The notes: generated by a model from the letters alone, not told the origin. A stretch of DNA of 64,000 nucleotides from Streptomyces sp. RKAG293 (GCF_023701745.1 NZ_JAJOZB010000001.1:7921001-7985000), one strand, 5' to 3'; positions 53,340 through 62,616 are shown, numbered from the stretch's first letter. Made by a program: numbers and translations.

Positions 53340-53411
53340 GGTGAGTCCTCGGGAAGAGTGTGGTGCCAGGACGGTTACGCGGCAGGCGGTGCCCGGGAAG
53401 GGCGACCGCGG

Positions 53412-54428
53412 TCAGCCGGGGCGGCGGGCGGTGGACTCCCTGGCCACCAGCGTGTAGCCGGGCTGGATCCGCTCCGGCACCAGGTCGGGGGCGCCCGCGA
53501 GCCGGGCCACCACCCGTTCGACCGCCAGCCGGGCGATGGCCTGCTTGTCCGGGGAGACTGTGGTGAGGGCGATGGTCGAGAACCGCCCCTCCTCGATGTC
53601 GTCGAAGCCGACCACGGCCACATCGTCCGGTACCCGCAGCCCGCGGTCGGTCAGCGCGCGCATCGCGCCGATCGCGATCAGGTCGTTGTACGCGAAGACG
53701 GCGTCGGGCCGCTCCCCGCGGTCCAGCAGGGCGTTCATGGCGGCGGCGCCGTCGACCCGGCCGTAGCCGTCGGTGGCGGCCACCAGCGAGTCGTCGCAGG
53801 GCAGTCCGGCGGCGGTCAGCTCCTCCCGCCAGCCGCGCAGCCGCAGATGGGCGGGCTGCCTGGCGCTCTCCCTGCGGGCGCCGAGGAACGCGATCCGCCG
53901 GTGCCCGAGCCCGGTGAGATGGCGTACGGCGGTGCGCGCGGCGGAGACGTTGTCGATGGCGATCTGGTCGTAGGGCGCGTCGTACTCGCGCTCGCCGAGC
54001 AGCACCAGCGGGGCGTCGTCGGTCCGGCCCAGCAGGTCGGCGGCCTCCAGCTCGATGGGGCTGAGGATCAGGCCGTCGATGACATGGGCGCGGAAGCCCT
54101 GCGAGACCAGGATCTCCTTCTGCCGTTCCCCCGCCGTGTGGTCGAGCAGGACGGTGTAGTCGTGCCGGGCGGCGGCGTCGACGACGGCGCCCGCGAGTTC
54201 CGCGAAGTACGGGTTGCCCAGCTCGGGGACGGCGAGCGCGATGATTCCGGTGCGGCCCTTGCGCAGATGCCGGGCGGTGAGGTTGGGACGGTAGCCGAGC
54301 TCGTCGATGGCCCGTTGCACCTTCGCGCGCATTCCGGGGGTGACGTGCGGATAGTTGTTGACCACGTTCGAGACGGTCTTGATGGAAACGCCCGCCAGCT
54401 GCGCGACGTCCTTGAGGCTGGCGCCCAC
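53412..54428 (-). CDS. LacI family transcriptional regulator
   Basis: 338 residues. N-terminal helix-turn-helix and hinge: ASLKDVAQLAGVSIKTVSNVVNNYPHVTPG (about 2-31) and IDELGYRPNLTARHLRKGRTGIIAL. The periplasmic-binding-like effector domain follows, with ELGNPYFAELAGAVVDAA and YGRVDGAAAMNALLDRGERPDAVFAYNDLIA. It lies directly downstream of the YtfQRT/YjfF-type importer genes and before galM. The TnTAACGTTGTAAA sites before the importer and GH2 genes are its likely targets. LacI operators of this group often have a central CG, as here. Confidence 0.94.
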   Translation of the reverse strand: MGASLKDVAQLAGVSIKTVSNVVNNYPHVTPGMRAKVQRAIDELGYRPNLTARHLRKGRTGIIALAVPELGNPYFAELAGAVVDAAARHDYTVLLDHTAGERQKEILVSQGFRAHVIDGLILSPIELEAADLLGRTDDAPLVLLGEREYDAPYDQIAIDNVSAARTAVRHLTGLGHRRIAFLGARRESARQPAHLRLRGWREELTAAGLPCDDSLVAATDGYGRVDGAAAMNALLDRGERPDAVFAYNDLIAIGAMRALTDRGLRVPDDVAVVGFDDIEEGRFSTIALTTVSPDKQAIARLAVERVVARLAGAPDLVPERIQPGYTLVARESTARRPG

Positions 54429-54516
54429 GAATGTCCTTCCTTCGGCCGAGCTGTCGAGATCCGGGCTGTCGGGCCCGGCTGTTGAGACCCGGCGGTTTCC
54501 GGCCCCAGTGTGCTGT

Positions 54517-54557
54517 GTCCGGCTCCGCCCGGTCCACGACCTGCGGCGGAGCCGGAC
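54517..54557 (-). terminator. Hairpin terminator after the sugar importer genes
   Basis: GTCCGGCTCCGCC pairs exactly (13 bp) with GGCGGAGCCGGAC across a 15-base loop, immediately past the last permease stop. It separates the importer operon from the LacI gene. Confidence 0.75.
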
Positions 54558-54560
54558 GGT

Positions 54561-55592
54561 TCAGGTACTGCGGCGGGCCGCGGACAGATAGCGCTGGGCG
54601 ACCACCACGAGGATCAGGAAGCCGCCGCTGACCACCGACTGGTAGGAGGAGTTCAGCGAGCCGATCTGGTTGATCAGATTCTGGATCACCGCCAGCAGCA
54701 GGACGCCCCACAGGGTGCCGGAGACCGAGCCCGCGCCGCCGACCAGCAGCGTGCCGCCGATCACGACGGCGGCGATGGCGTCGAGTTCCATCCCCACGCC
54801 GATGATGGTGACGCCCGAGGAGAGCCGGGCGGCGTTGAGCGCGCCCGCGAGCCCGGCCAGCAGCCCGCTCAGCACGTACACCAGGACCTTCGTCCTGGCC
54901 ACCGGCAGACCCATCAACGTGGCGGCGTCGCTGCTGCCGCCGACCGCGAACAGGGTCTGGCCGAACGAGGTGCGCTGCAGCACCAGACCGCCGGCCGCGA
55001 ACAGCGCCAGCGCGATGAACACCGGGTATCCGAAGCCTCCGAGGCTGCCGCCGCCCAGTTCGGCGAAGGCCGAGCCGCGCGGCACCAGATAGGTGGTGGC
55101 GCCTTCGTGCGTGAGGGCGAGCAGCAGTCCGCGCGCGCCGAGCAGCGAGGCCAGCGTCACGATGAACGGTGCCATGCCGGCCCGTGCGACGAGCAGGCCG
55201 TTCACCGCCCCGATCGCCCCGCAGACGGCGAGCGGCACCAGGAGCGCGGGCAGCACGCCCCACTGCGAGGCCCAGGCCGCGAGCACCCCGCCGAGCGCGA
55301 AGACGGAACCGACGGACAGGTCGATGCCGCCGGAGATGATCACCAGCGTCATCCCGAGGGCGACGATCGACAGGAAGGACGCCTGGACCGTCACCCCGCG
55401 CGCGTTGTCCAGGCTCGCGAAGGACGGGAAGACGAACGAGGAGACGAGGACCACGAGCAGCAGGACCGCGAGGACGCCCTGGCGCTGCAGCAGTTCGGCC
55501 GCGCGCTGCCGGCCGGTCGGGCGGGCGGTGTACGCCGGGACCGCCTGACGGGGAACGGTGGGTGCGGAGGTGGCTTTGACGAGGGACTTCAT
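54561..55592 (-). CDS. Sugar ABC transporter permease (YjfF/RbsC type)
   Basis: 343 residues, about ten membrane segments. The RbsC-family signature FLSIVALGMTLVIISGGIDLSVGSVFALGG and IGVGMELDAIAAVVIGGTLLVGGAGSVSGTLWG are both present. ATG 55592 overlaps the stop of the other permease by 4 bases. Two different permeases plus a double-domain ATPase is the YtfQRT-YjfF arrangement known for galactofuranose in E. coli. Confidence 0.92.
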   Translation of the reverse strand: MKSLVKATSAPTVPRQAVPAYTARPTGRQRAAELLQRQGVLAVLLLVVLVSSFVFPSFASLDNARGVTVQASFLSIVALGMTLVIISGGIDLSVGSVFALGGVLAAWASQWGVLPALLVPLAVCGAIGAVNGLLVARAGMAPFIVTLASLLGARGLLLALTHEGATTYLVPRGSAFAELGGGSLGGFGYPVFIALALFAAGGLVLQRTSFGQTLFAVGGSSDAATLMGLPVARTKVLVYVLSGLLAGLAGALNAARLSSGVTIIGVGMELDAIAAVVIGGTLLVGGAGSVSGTLWGVLLLAVIQNLINQIGSLNSSYQSVVSGGFLILVVVAQRYLSAARRST

Positions 55593-56560
55593 CGGGATCG
55601 ACGCTCCCGGGCGACATAGACGGCGACGAGGATGATGGCCGCCTGGGCCATCTGGGCGGTGGAGTCGTGCAGGTTGTGGGTGACCAGGGTGGCGTGCAGC
55701 AGCTGCATCAGCAGGGCGCCCGTCACCGTGCCCAGGACCCGCACCGAACCACCGGTCAGCGGGGTGCCGCCGACGACCACGGCGGTGATGGCGGACAGCT
55801 CCATCAGGTTGCCGAGCGCGGAGGGATCGCTGGCGGTCAGCCGCGCGGTGGCGAGGACGCCGGCCAGCGCCGCCAGGACACCGCACAGCACGTATACACC
55901 GATCAGCACGCGTTTGACGGGCAGACCGGCCAGCGCGGCGGCGGCCCGGTTGCCGCCGACCGCGACGAGCTGCCGCCCGAAGGTGGTGCGCTGGACGAGG
56001 AACGCGATGACGACGGCGAGCACTCCGGCGATCAGGACGACCAGCGGGATGCCGAGCAGGCTGTCGGTTCCCAGGCCCAACAGGTCGCGGTTCTGGATCT
56101 GTTTGAGCTGTCCGTCCGCGATGACCAGCGCCAGACCGCGGCCGCCGACGAAGAGCGCGAGGGTGGCGACGATGGGCTGCAGTCCCACGAGCGCGACCAG
56201 CGAGCCGTTCACCAGGCCGACCACGACGCCGGCGAACAGCGCGAGCAGCAGCGCCGGGGCCAGACCGTAGCCGAGGTAGAGCGGCAGCAGCGCGCTGGCC
56301 AGCGCCATCGTGGAGCCGACCGACAGATCGACGCCTTCGGTGCCGATGACCAGCGCCATGCCGAGCGCGACGATGACGACGGGGGAGACCTGGACGAGCT
56401 GGGTGCGCAGATTGTCGACGGTCAGGAAGTGGTCGGTGAAGACCGCGTTGAAGAGCAGGAGCGCGGCGACGGCGCCGTAGACGCCGTACCGCTGGAGCAG
56501 CCCGGCGACCCGGGACCTGTCGAGCCCGCGGGCGGCGAGGGTGATCGGGACGTCGGTCAT
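55589..56560 (-). CDS. Sugar ABC transporter permease (YtfT/RbsC type)
   Basis: 323 residues, about ten membrane segments. VSPVVIVALGMALVIGTEGVDLSVGSTMALA and LMELSAITAVVVGGTPLTGGSVRVLGTVTG are the family signatures. ATG 56560 overlaps the ATPase stop by 4 bases. The C-terminus (AIILVAVYVARERRSR) is short and basic. Confidence 0.92.
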   Translation of the reverse strand: MTDVPITLAARGLDRSRVAGLLQRYGVYGAVAALLLFNAVFTDHFLTVDNLRTQLVQVSPVVIVALGMALVIGTEGVDLSVGSTMALASALLPLYLGYGLAPALLLALFAGVVVGLVNGSLVALVGLQPIVATLALFVGGRGLALVIADGQLKQIQNRDLLGLGTDSLLGIPLVVLIAGVLAVVIAFLVQRTTFGRQLVAVGGNRAAAALAGLPVKRVLIGVYVLCGVLAALAGVLATARLTASDPSALGNLMELSAITAVVVGGTPLTGGSVRVLGTVTGALLMQLLHATLVTHNLHDSTAQMAQAAIILVAVYVARERRSR

Positions 56561-58203
56561 CGCCGGTCCTCCTTGGGGGCCGCGGGTTCTTCGGGGGCCA
56601 CGGATTCCTTCGTCCCGTCGGCCGTCTCATCAGCGGTCTCATCGGCCAGGACGGCGAGGAGTTCGCTCTCCTCGACCCGGTCGCCGGTCAGTTCACCGGC
56701 CACCGCGCCGCCGCGCAGGACGAGGATGCGGTCGGAGCCCTCGATGAGCTCCTCGATGTCGGAGGAGATCAGCAGTACGGCCAGCCCCTCCTGCGCGAGG
56801 TCGTCGATCAGCGCCTGCACCTCGGCCTTGGCGCCCACGTCGATGCCCCGGGTGGGCTCGTCGAGCAGCAGGACCTTGGGCTCCAGGCAGAGCCAGCGGG
56901 CCAGCAGCACCTTCTGCTGGTTGCCGCCGGACAGTTCGCCGACCTTCTGCTCCGGGCTGGACGCCTTGATCCGGAGCCGCTTCATGAATACCTCGACGAT
57001 GCGGTCCTGCCGCCCGCGCGAGACGATCCCGGCGCGCGAGAGCCGGGGCAGCGCGGCGAGCACGATGTTCTCCCGGACCGACAGACCGGGGACGATGCCC
57101 TCCGCCTTGCGGTCCTCGGGCAGCAGGCTGATGCCGGCCCTGATCGCCGCGGCGGGGGTGAGCCGGCGCAGGGTGCGGCCGCCGACGCTGATCTCGCCGC
57201 CGTCCAGCGCCAGCGCCCCGGCGACGGCCTTGGCGGTCTCGCTGCGGCCGGAGCCCAGCAGTCCGCCCAGCCCGAGCACCTCGCCCGGATGCAGTTCCAG
57301 GCCGACGTCCCGCAGTACCTGCCCACTGGTCAGTCCGGTGGCGGTGAGCACGGGCCGGCGCTCGGCCCGGTGCCCTTCGCCGAAACCGGTGGTGCCGTGC
57401 CGGCGGACCTCCGCGATCTCGCGGCCGAGCATCATCGACACCAGCCGCATCCGGTCGAGGTCGCGCAGCTCGCCGGTGTGCACGTGCCTGCCGTCCCGCA
57501 GAACCGTGACGCGGTCGCAGATCCGGTACAGCTCGTCCAGCCGGTGGCTGACGTAGACGATCGCGATGCCCCGGTCGTGCAGCTTGCCGATCACCCGGAA
57601 GAGCGTCTCGACCTCGCGGGGTTCGAGCGAGGACGTGGGCTCGTCCATCACGACCACCCGGGCCCGCACGGACACCGCCCGCGCCAGGGCCACCATCTGC
57701 TGGGTGCCGACGCCGAGCGTGTGCAGCGGCCGGCGCGGATCGGCGCTGACGCCGAAGCCGGTCAGCAGCTCGGCGGCCTCGCGGTGCATCCGGGGGAAGT
57801 CGATCAGGCCGAACCGGTTCTTCGGCTCGCGGCCGAGGAAGATGTTGCGGGCCACACTCATCAGCGGGACGAGGTTGACCTCCTGGTAGATGGTCGAGAT
57901 CCCCGCCTGCTGCGCCTCGTAGGGGCGGTGGAACGAGACCGGGGCGTCGCCGAGCCGCAACTCTCCGCCGTCCGGGCGGTGGACGCCGGTGAGCAGCTTG
58001 ATCAGCGTCGACTTGCCGGCGCCGTTCTCGCCGACCAGCGCGTGGATCTCACCGGCTCGCAGGGCGAAGGACACCTTGTCGAGCGCCACCACGCCGGGGA
58101 AGCGTTTGCTGACGCCGACGGCCTCCAACACGGCCGGGGAGCCGGGTGGTTCCGCGGTGCCGGCCGGCGCGGACGCCGCCTCGACGGCTTCGGATGGTGC
58201 CAT
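56557..58203 (-). CDS. Sugar ABC transporter ATP-binding protein with two ATPase domains (YtfR/RbsA type)
   Basis: 548 residues. First domain: Walker A HALVGENGAGKSTLIKLL, signature region LGVGTQQMVALARAVS, Walker B VVVMDEPTSSL. Second domain: degenerate Walker A (GLGGLLGSGRSETAKAV), signature LSGGNQQKVLLARWL and Walker B KVLLLDEPTRGIDVG. The degenerate second Walker A is normal for RbsA-type proteins. Acidic, disordered C-terminal tail of about 30 residues (ADETADETADGTKES), repetitive. GGAAGG lies upstream of ATG 58203. Confidence 0.94.
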   Translation of the reverse strand: MAPSEAVEAASAPAGTAEPPGSPAVLEAVGVSKRFPGVVALDKVSFALRAGEIHALVGENGAGKSTLIKLLTGVHRPDGGELRLGDAPVSFHRPYEAQQAGISTIYQEVNLVPLMSVARNIFLGREPKNRFGLIDFPRMHREAAELLTGFGVSADPRRPLHTLGVGTQQMVALARAVSVRARVVVMDEPTSSLEPREVETLFRVIGKLHDRGIAIVYVSHRLDELYRICDRVTVLRDGRHVHTGELRDLDRMRLVSMMLGREIAEVRRHGTTGFGEGHRAERRPVLTATGLTSGQVLRDVGLELHPGEVLGLGGLLGSGRSETAKAVAGALALDGGEISVGGRTLRRLTPAAAIRAGISLLPEDRKAEGIVPGLSVRENIVLAALPRLSRAGIVSRGRQDRIVEVFMKRLRIKASSPEQKVGELSGGNQQKVLLARWLCLEPKVLLLDEPTRGIDVGAKAEVQALIDDLAQEGLAVLLISSDIEELIEGSDRILVLRGGAVAGELTGDRVEESELLAVLADETADETADGTKESVAPEEPAAPKEDRR

Positions 58204-58238
58204 GGTCGTGGCCTTCCGGGGGAGAGCTGGTGGGGTCA

Positions 58239-58268
58239 GGGCCGCCCGCGCCGGTGCGGGGGCGGCCC
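58239..58268 (-). other. Intercistronic hairpin between binding-protein and ATPase genes
   Basis: GGGCCGCC-CGC pairs with GCG...GGCGGCCC with a small G bulge. Like the hairpin at 17379, it follows a binding-protein gene and may favour its expression. Confidence 0.55.
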
Positions 58269-58288
58269 GGTGCACGGCCGGGGCCCGG

Positions 58289-59371
58289 TCAGTAGGCCCC
58301 GCCCAGCGACGCCTTGGCGTTGCTGTCGTCGTACGCCCGGTCGGAGATGATCACGTTCTCCGGGATGCCCTCGCCGCCGAAGAACTTCTGGGCGGTGGCG
58401 AACGCCAGCGGCCCGAAGCGCGGGTTGGACTCGATGACGGCGTTGTACTCGCCGTTGACCAGCGCCTGGACGGCGTTGCGGGTGCCGTCCACCGACACGA
58501 TCTTGATGTCCTTGCCCGGCTTCTTGTTCGCGCCCTTGAGCGCGGTGACCGCGCCGAGGCCCATCTCGTCGTTCTCGGCGTAGACGGCGGTGATGTCCGG
58601 CTTGGACTGGATGAGTTGCTCCATCACCTGCTGGCCCTTGTCGCGGGCGAACTCGCCGGTCTGCTGGGCGACGATCTCCAGGCCGGGCGCCTGCGCCTTG
58701 AGCTGGTCGACGAAGCCCTTGGTGCGGTCGGTGGTGACGTTGTTCCCCGACGCGCCGAGCAGGATCGCCACCTTGCCCTTGCCACCGGTCGCCTTGATCA
58801 TCGCGTCGGCCGCGCGCTTGCCCTGCTCGACGAAGTTGGAGCCGAGGAAGGCCACATAGTCCTTGCAGGCGGTGGCGTTGAGCTTGCGGTCGATGGTGAT
58901 GACCGGGACGTGCTTGGCCGCCGCGGCCTGCAGCGCCGGCTCCAGCCCGTCGGAGTTGAGCGGCGCGACGATGAGCAGCTGGGCGCCCTGGGAGAGCATG
59001 TCCTGGATGTCGCTGATCTGCTTGGGCAGCTGGGACTGGGCGTTGGTGGTGAGCAGCTTCTTGACGCCGAGGTTGGCGGCCTCCTCCTTGATCGACTGGG
59101 TCTCCGCGATCCGGAAGGGGTTGGCCTCCTTCTCGGACTGGGAGAAGCCGACCACCGCGTTCTTGAGGTCCAGCTTGGTGGCGCCGTAGCTCTGCAGCGT
59201 GCAGCCCGTGCCCGCGGCGGCGGTGGTCGGCGCGACGGTCTGCGCTCCCGCGCCGGTGTCGCCGGTGGCCTGGTCGGTCGTCTCCTGCTTCGAGCAGCCG
59301 GCGGTCGCCAGGCCGGCCATCACGACGAGTACACAGGCGGCGGCGAGGGTGCGGGATCTCTGGGTGGTCAT
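58289..59371 (-). CDS. Sugar ABC transporter substrate-binding lipoprotein (YtfQ-like)
   Basis: 360 residues from ATG 59371 (AAGGAG 10 bases upstream; GTG 59377 is closer and less likely). Lipoprotein signal with lipobox TAGC. The mature sequence is a class I sugar-binding fold and follows E. coli YtfQ in VVGFSQSEKEANPFRIAETQ, LLIVAPLNSDGLEPALQAAA, VPVITIDRKLN, NNVTTDRTKGFVDQLK, AVYAENDEMGLGAVTALKG and PGKDIKIVSVDGTRNA. YtfQ binds galactofuranose; related proteins bind arabinofuranose. First gene of the importer operon with a LacI-type site about 190 bases upstream. Confidence 0.92.
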   Translation of the reverse strand: MTTQRSRTLAAACVLVVMAGLATAGCSKQETTDQATGDTGAGAQTVAPTTAAAGTGCTLQSYGATKLDLKNAVVGFSQSEKEANPFRIAETQSIKEEAANLGVKKLLTTNAQSQLPKQISDIQDMLSQGAQLLIVAPLNSDGLEPALQAAAAKHVPVITIDRKLNATACKDYVAFLGSNFVEQGKRAADAMIKATGGKGKVAILLGASGNNVTTDRTKGFVDQLKAQAPGLEIVAQQTGEFARDKGQQVMEQLIQSKPDITAVYAENDEMGLGAVTALKGANKKPGKDIKIVSVDGTRNAVQALVNGEYNAVIESNPRFGPLAFATAQKFFGGEGIPENVIISDRAYDDSNAKASLGGAY

Positions 59372-59554
59372 GCTCACGACACTCCTTGGGTACGACGGCG
59401 GTGCCGCCGAGCAGTACGTGGTCCGGTCCTGGAGTTCTGCGGGGCGCGCACGCCGGCGGACCGCCGCGCGAGGGGAACGCGGTGCCCGGACAGCGAGGTG
59501 ACGTGCGCCGATACCGGTGATCCGGCGGCTGAGGAGGCTCTCCCGCCACTCGGC

Positions 59555-59568
59555 TTTACAACGTTATA
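59555..59568 (-). promoter_or_regulatory. LacI-type operator (minus-strand reading TATAACGTTGTAAA)
   Basis: Near-palindrome with AACGTT core in an AT-rich patch upstream of the YtfQ-like gene. It matches two sites upstream of the GH2 gene. Confidence 0.7.
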
Positions 59569-59700
59569 TACGCGCTGCGCGGCGCCGACAAGCGTTCGGT
59601 TCCCGCATTTCCAAAATGTGTCCGGCCTGGAACTCGCCATCCGGCACCCATCGTTGCGTCCTGCGTGGACCTTCTTTCCAACGATGCATGCCGAACTGCC

Positions 59701-59736
59701 GGTAGGGCCCCGTCCGGCTGCGGACGGGGCCCTACC
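59701..59736 (-). terminator. Strong hairpin terminator after the GH16 gene, 16-bp stem
   Basis: GGTAGGGCCCCGTCCG pairs exactly with its complement across GCTG, 37 bases past the GH16 stop. Confidence 0.88.
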
Positions 59737-59772
59737 AGCAGCCGGCGCCCGCGCGGGCGTACCGGTGGCCGA

Positions 59773-61905
59773 CTACTGGGAGACGCGCACGTAGTCGATC
59801 TGCATCTTCTGCGGGAGGACGGTCGTGGCGTCGGGAGGCCCGGGCCAGTCACCGCCGACCGCGTTGTTGAGGATGATGTAGAAGGGGTGGTCGTACACCC
59901 ACGGACCCCTCGTCGACTCCACCACCGCCTTGTCCGCGGTGAAGAAGGCGTGGCCGTCCACCGAGAACGTCATGTGGGTGGAGTCCCAGTCCACGGCGTA
60001 GGTGTGGAAGGCCGAGGCGAAGTCGCTGCCCGCGAGGGTGTACGGCGAGCCGTAGCCGTTTCCGCCGTTGTAGGCCGGGGCGTGCAGCGTGGAGTAGACG
60101 GAGTCCGCGACCTTGCCGACATGCTCCATGATGTCGATCTCACCGGAATTCGGCCACGGCGTGCCGGTCTTGAAGTTGGACCCGAGCATCCAGAACGCGG
60201 GCCACAGGCCCTGCGTGCCGCTCACCTTGATCCGCGCCTCGACATGGCCGTAGGTGAAGTCGAAGTGGTCCGAGGTGTTGATCCGGCCGGAGGTGTACTG
60301 GCCGTTGGCCTCCTTGCGCGCTTCGATGACGAGGTTGCCCGCGCCGTCCATCGCGGTGTTGTCACCGTTGGTGTAGTACTCCAGCTCGCCGTTCTGCCCG
60401 TTGCCGACGTCCTGGGTCCACTTGCCGGTGTCCGGCCGGGTGCCCGCGGCGCCGTTGAACTCGTCGCTCCACACCAGGTGTTCGGGGTTGCCGGGGTTCG
60501 GCGGCAGGGCGGGCGGCGGCGTGGGGCTGCCGCCGGTGCCGTAGACGTCGAAGGTCCACAGCGAGTAGCCGTAGCTGCTGCTGCGCGCGGTGCCGTACAT
60601 CCGCACATAGCGGCCGTTGCCGTCGACGGTCAGGGTCTCCTTGAAGCCCTTGCCGGTGGTGGTGGAGTAGATGCTCGTCCAGTTGGCGCCGTCGGGCGAG
60701 ACCTGTATCTGGTAGGCGGTGGCGTAGGCCGGGTCCCACTGGAGGACGACCTTGGTGATGTGCGCGGTCGCGCCCAGGTCGACGGCGATCCAGCCGGGGT
60801 CGACCCAGCCGTCGGTGTCGCTGGTCGCCCACCGGGTGGCCGGGTCCTCGTCGAGGGCTCTGGCCGGGGTGCAGCCGGTGCAGCTGTTGGCGTTCTGGTA
60901 GGTCGAGGCGGTGGCCGGCTTGTTGTACGAGAGCAGCACCGCGCCGTCCTGGGGCGGCTGCGTGCCGCCGCCGGTGGTGAAGACCTGGAACTCCCAGAGC
61001 GAGTACCCGTACGCGGTGGCGCGCTGGGTGCCGTACACGCGGATGTAGCGGCCGGTTCCCGACAGCGTGATCAGTTCGGTCGCGCCGGGTCCCGTGGTGG
61101 TGGAGTGGATCGTGGTCCAGTTGGTGCCGTCCGCCGAGGTCTGGATCTGGTACGCCTTGGCGTAGGCGGCCTCCCAGCTCAGCTGCACTCCGCAGATGCT
61201 CTGGCTGGTGCCGAGGTCGACCCGGAGCCACTGGGGGTCGGCGGCGGCGCTGGACCAGCGGGTCCCGGCGTTGCCGTCCACCGCGGCGGTGGCGGGGGTG
61301 CCGGCGTTCTCGGTGGAGGACGCGGTCGCCGGCTGGTTCAGTGCGGCGTTGGCGGTGCCGCAGGTGGGAGTGGTGGGGCCGGTGGTGCCGTAGACCTGGA
61401 ACTCCCACAGGGAGTAGCCGTACTGGGTGTGCCGGGCGGTCCCGTTGATCCGCACGTACCGGCCGCCGCCGGTGACGTTCAGGGTCTCGGTGCCGCCCGC
61501 GCCGGTGGTGGTCGAGTACACCGTGGTCCAGTCGGTGCCGTCCGGCGACGTCTGGATCTGGTACGCGGAGCCGTACGCGGTCTCCCAGTTGAGCACGACC
61601 TTGCTGATCGTGGCGGTCGCGCCGAGATCGACCCGCAGCCACTGCGGATCGGCGGCGGCGCTGGACCAACGGGTCCCGGCGTTGCCGTCGACGGCCGCGG
61701 AAGCGGGGGTGCCGGCGTTCTCCGTGGACGACGCCGTCACCGGCTTTCCCTGCGACAGCAGCGCGTCGGCCGCTTGCGCGGGCGCTCCGGCCACGGTCAG
61801 GGAAAGGGCCGCCACCAGCGCGGCGACCAGGGGCAGGACGAGGGACCGCCAGGGGTGTCGATGGGGCCTCCGGCCGGGCCGGGTGGTGCCGGGACTGTCG
61901 GTCAT
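59773..61905 (-). CDS. Secreted GH16 beta-1,3-glucanase (laminarinase) with three discoidin/CBM32-like modules
   Basis: 710 residues, ATG 61905 after TTGGAGA. Sec signal peptide ending near residue 46 (GAPAQA). Three tandem discoidin modules (about 48-180, 195-330, 345-480) share TRWSSAAADPQWLRVDLG or TRWATSDTDG. The C-terminal GH16 domain (about 490-710) has LVWSDEFNGAAGTRPDTGKW, the catalytic GEIDIMEHVG (nucleophile and acid/base Glu flanking Asp) and FHTYAVDWDSTHMTFSVDG. GH16 with this motif are typically endo-beta-1,3-glucanases. The first two modules are nearly identical to each other, suggesting recent duplication. A TGAGAGCGCTCTCT site lies 16 bases before the start. Confidence 0.93.
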   Translation of the reverse strand: MTDSPGTTRPGRRPHRHPWRSLVLPLVAALVAALSLTVAGAPAQAADALLSQGKPVTASSTENAGTPASAAVDGNAGTRWSSAAADPQWLRVDLGATATISKVVLNWETAYGSAYQIQTSPDGTDWTTVYSTTTGAGGTETLNVTGGGRYVRINGTARHTQYGYSLWEFQVYGTTGPTTPTCGTANAALNQPATASSTENAGTPATAAVDGNAGTRWSSAAADPQWLRVDLGTSQSICGVQLSWEAAYAKAYQIQTSADGTNWTTIHSTTTGPGATELITLSGTGRYIRVYGTQRATAYGYSLWEFQVFTTGGGTQPPQDGAVLLSYNKPATASTYQNANSCTGCTPARALDEDPATRWATSDTDGWVDPGWIAVDLGATAHITKVVLQWDPAYATAYQIQVSPDGANWTSIYSTTTGKGFKETLTVDGNGRYVRMYGTARSSSYGYSLWTFDVYGTGGSPTPPPALPPNPGNPEHLVWSDEFNGAAGTRPDTGKWTQDVGNGQNGELEYYTNGDNTAMDGAGNLVIEARKEANGQYTSGRINTSDHFDFTYGHVEARIKVSGTQGLWPAFWMLGSNFKTGTPWPNSGEIDIMEHVGKVADSVYSTLHAPAYNGGNGYGSPYTLAGSDFASAFHTYAVDWDSTHMTFSVDGHAFFTADKAVVESTRGPWVYDHPFYIILNNAVGGDWPGPPDATTVLPQKMQIDYVRVSQ

Positions 61906-61920
61906 GGCATCTCCAATCGG

Positions 61921-61934
61921 TGAGAGCGCTCTCT
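61921..61934 (-). promoter_or_regulatory. LacI-type operator TGAGAGCGCTCTCT before the GH16 gene
   Basis: 13 of 14 bases equal the centre of the perfect palindrome at 15997-16014. It sits 16 bases upstream of the start, an efficient position for a repressor. Confidence 0.8.
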
Positions 61935-62089
61935 GCAGGGGGGTGGATGCGGCGGTGCCGTCATCACGTGAGAACGGGGGAGAGTGCTCCATCGCGGCGA
62001 GCGCGAACCGGCCTGGCCGGGTGAATTGAAGAATTCTTCACTTCCGTACATCATGTCCTCATCAAGGGGGGCGGCATGCGGGAGGTGCG

Positions 62090-62278
62090 ATGACGGAGAT
62101 GACACCCGAGGCGGTCCGTGGGCAGGTGGCAGAAGCGCGTGCCGCCCTGGCGGCAGCGGTGGACGCCGGCGAGTACGGGGCGATCTCCGGGGCCCTCGAC
62201 GCGCTGGAGGAATCGCTGGGGCTGGCCAGGCTCCACGGTGTGGAGCTCCCCGCGGCCGACGGGGGCGAGAGGACGTGA
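62090..62278 (+). CDS. Small helical protein coupled to an ArsR gene, function unknown
   Basis: 62 residues from ATG 62090. MTEMTPEAVRGQVAEARAAL followed by AAAVDAGEYGAISGALDALEE, predicted all-helical. Its TGA overlaps the GTG start of the next gene (GTGA), so the two are translationally coupled. No family recognised. Confidence 0.65.
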   Translation: MTEMTPEAVRGQVAEARAALAAAVDAGEYGAISGALDALEESLGLARLHGVELPAADGGERT

Positions 62279-62616
62279 GGGCCGTGCCGGTTCCGCTGTA
62301 CCAGGCGAAGGCGGAGCTCTTCCGGATGCTGGGGCACCCGGTCCGCATCCGGGTCCTGGAGCTGCTGCAGGACGGGCCGATGCCGGTCCGTGAGCTGCTG
62401 GCCGCGATCGAGGTGGAGCGCTCCAACCTCTCGCAGCAGCTCGCGATCCTGCGCCGGTCGGGGATCGTCACCTCGACCCGTGAGAAGGACACCGTCGTCT
62501 ACTCCCTGTCTGCCGGGGATGTCGCCGATCTGATGCGGGCGTCACGCCGCGTCCTGACCGGACTGGTCGGTGAAGTGGCCGCGGGCCACGTTTCAGGCCC
62601 TAGGCTCAGCCCGTGA
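62275..62616 (+). CDS. ArsR family transcriptional regulator
   Basis: 113 residues from GTG 62275. Winged helix: QAKAELFRMLGHPVRIRVLE, LLQDGPMPVRELLAAIEVERSNLSQQLAILRRSGIV, wing STREKDTVVYSL. No ArsR-type Cys pair; it resembles the ArsR group found with sulfate or membrane transport genes. It overlaps both neighbours by 4 bases, forming a tight three-gene unit. Confidence 0.9.
   Translation: MRAVPVPLYQAKAELFRMLGHPVRIRVLELLQDGPMPVRELLAAIEVERSNLSQQLAILRRSGIVTSTREKDTVVYSLSAGDVADLMRASRRVLTGLVGEVAAGHVSGPRLSP

Noticed and set aside
59640..59700. CCATCGTTG and CCAACGATG segments as extra LacI sites
   Set aside because: They share only the CAACGATGG half and lack the TnTAACG...GTAAA pattern; spacing is irregular.
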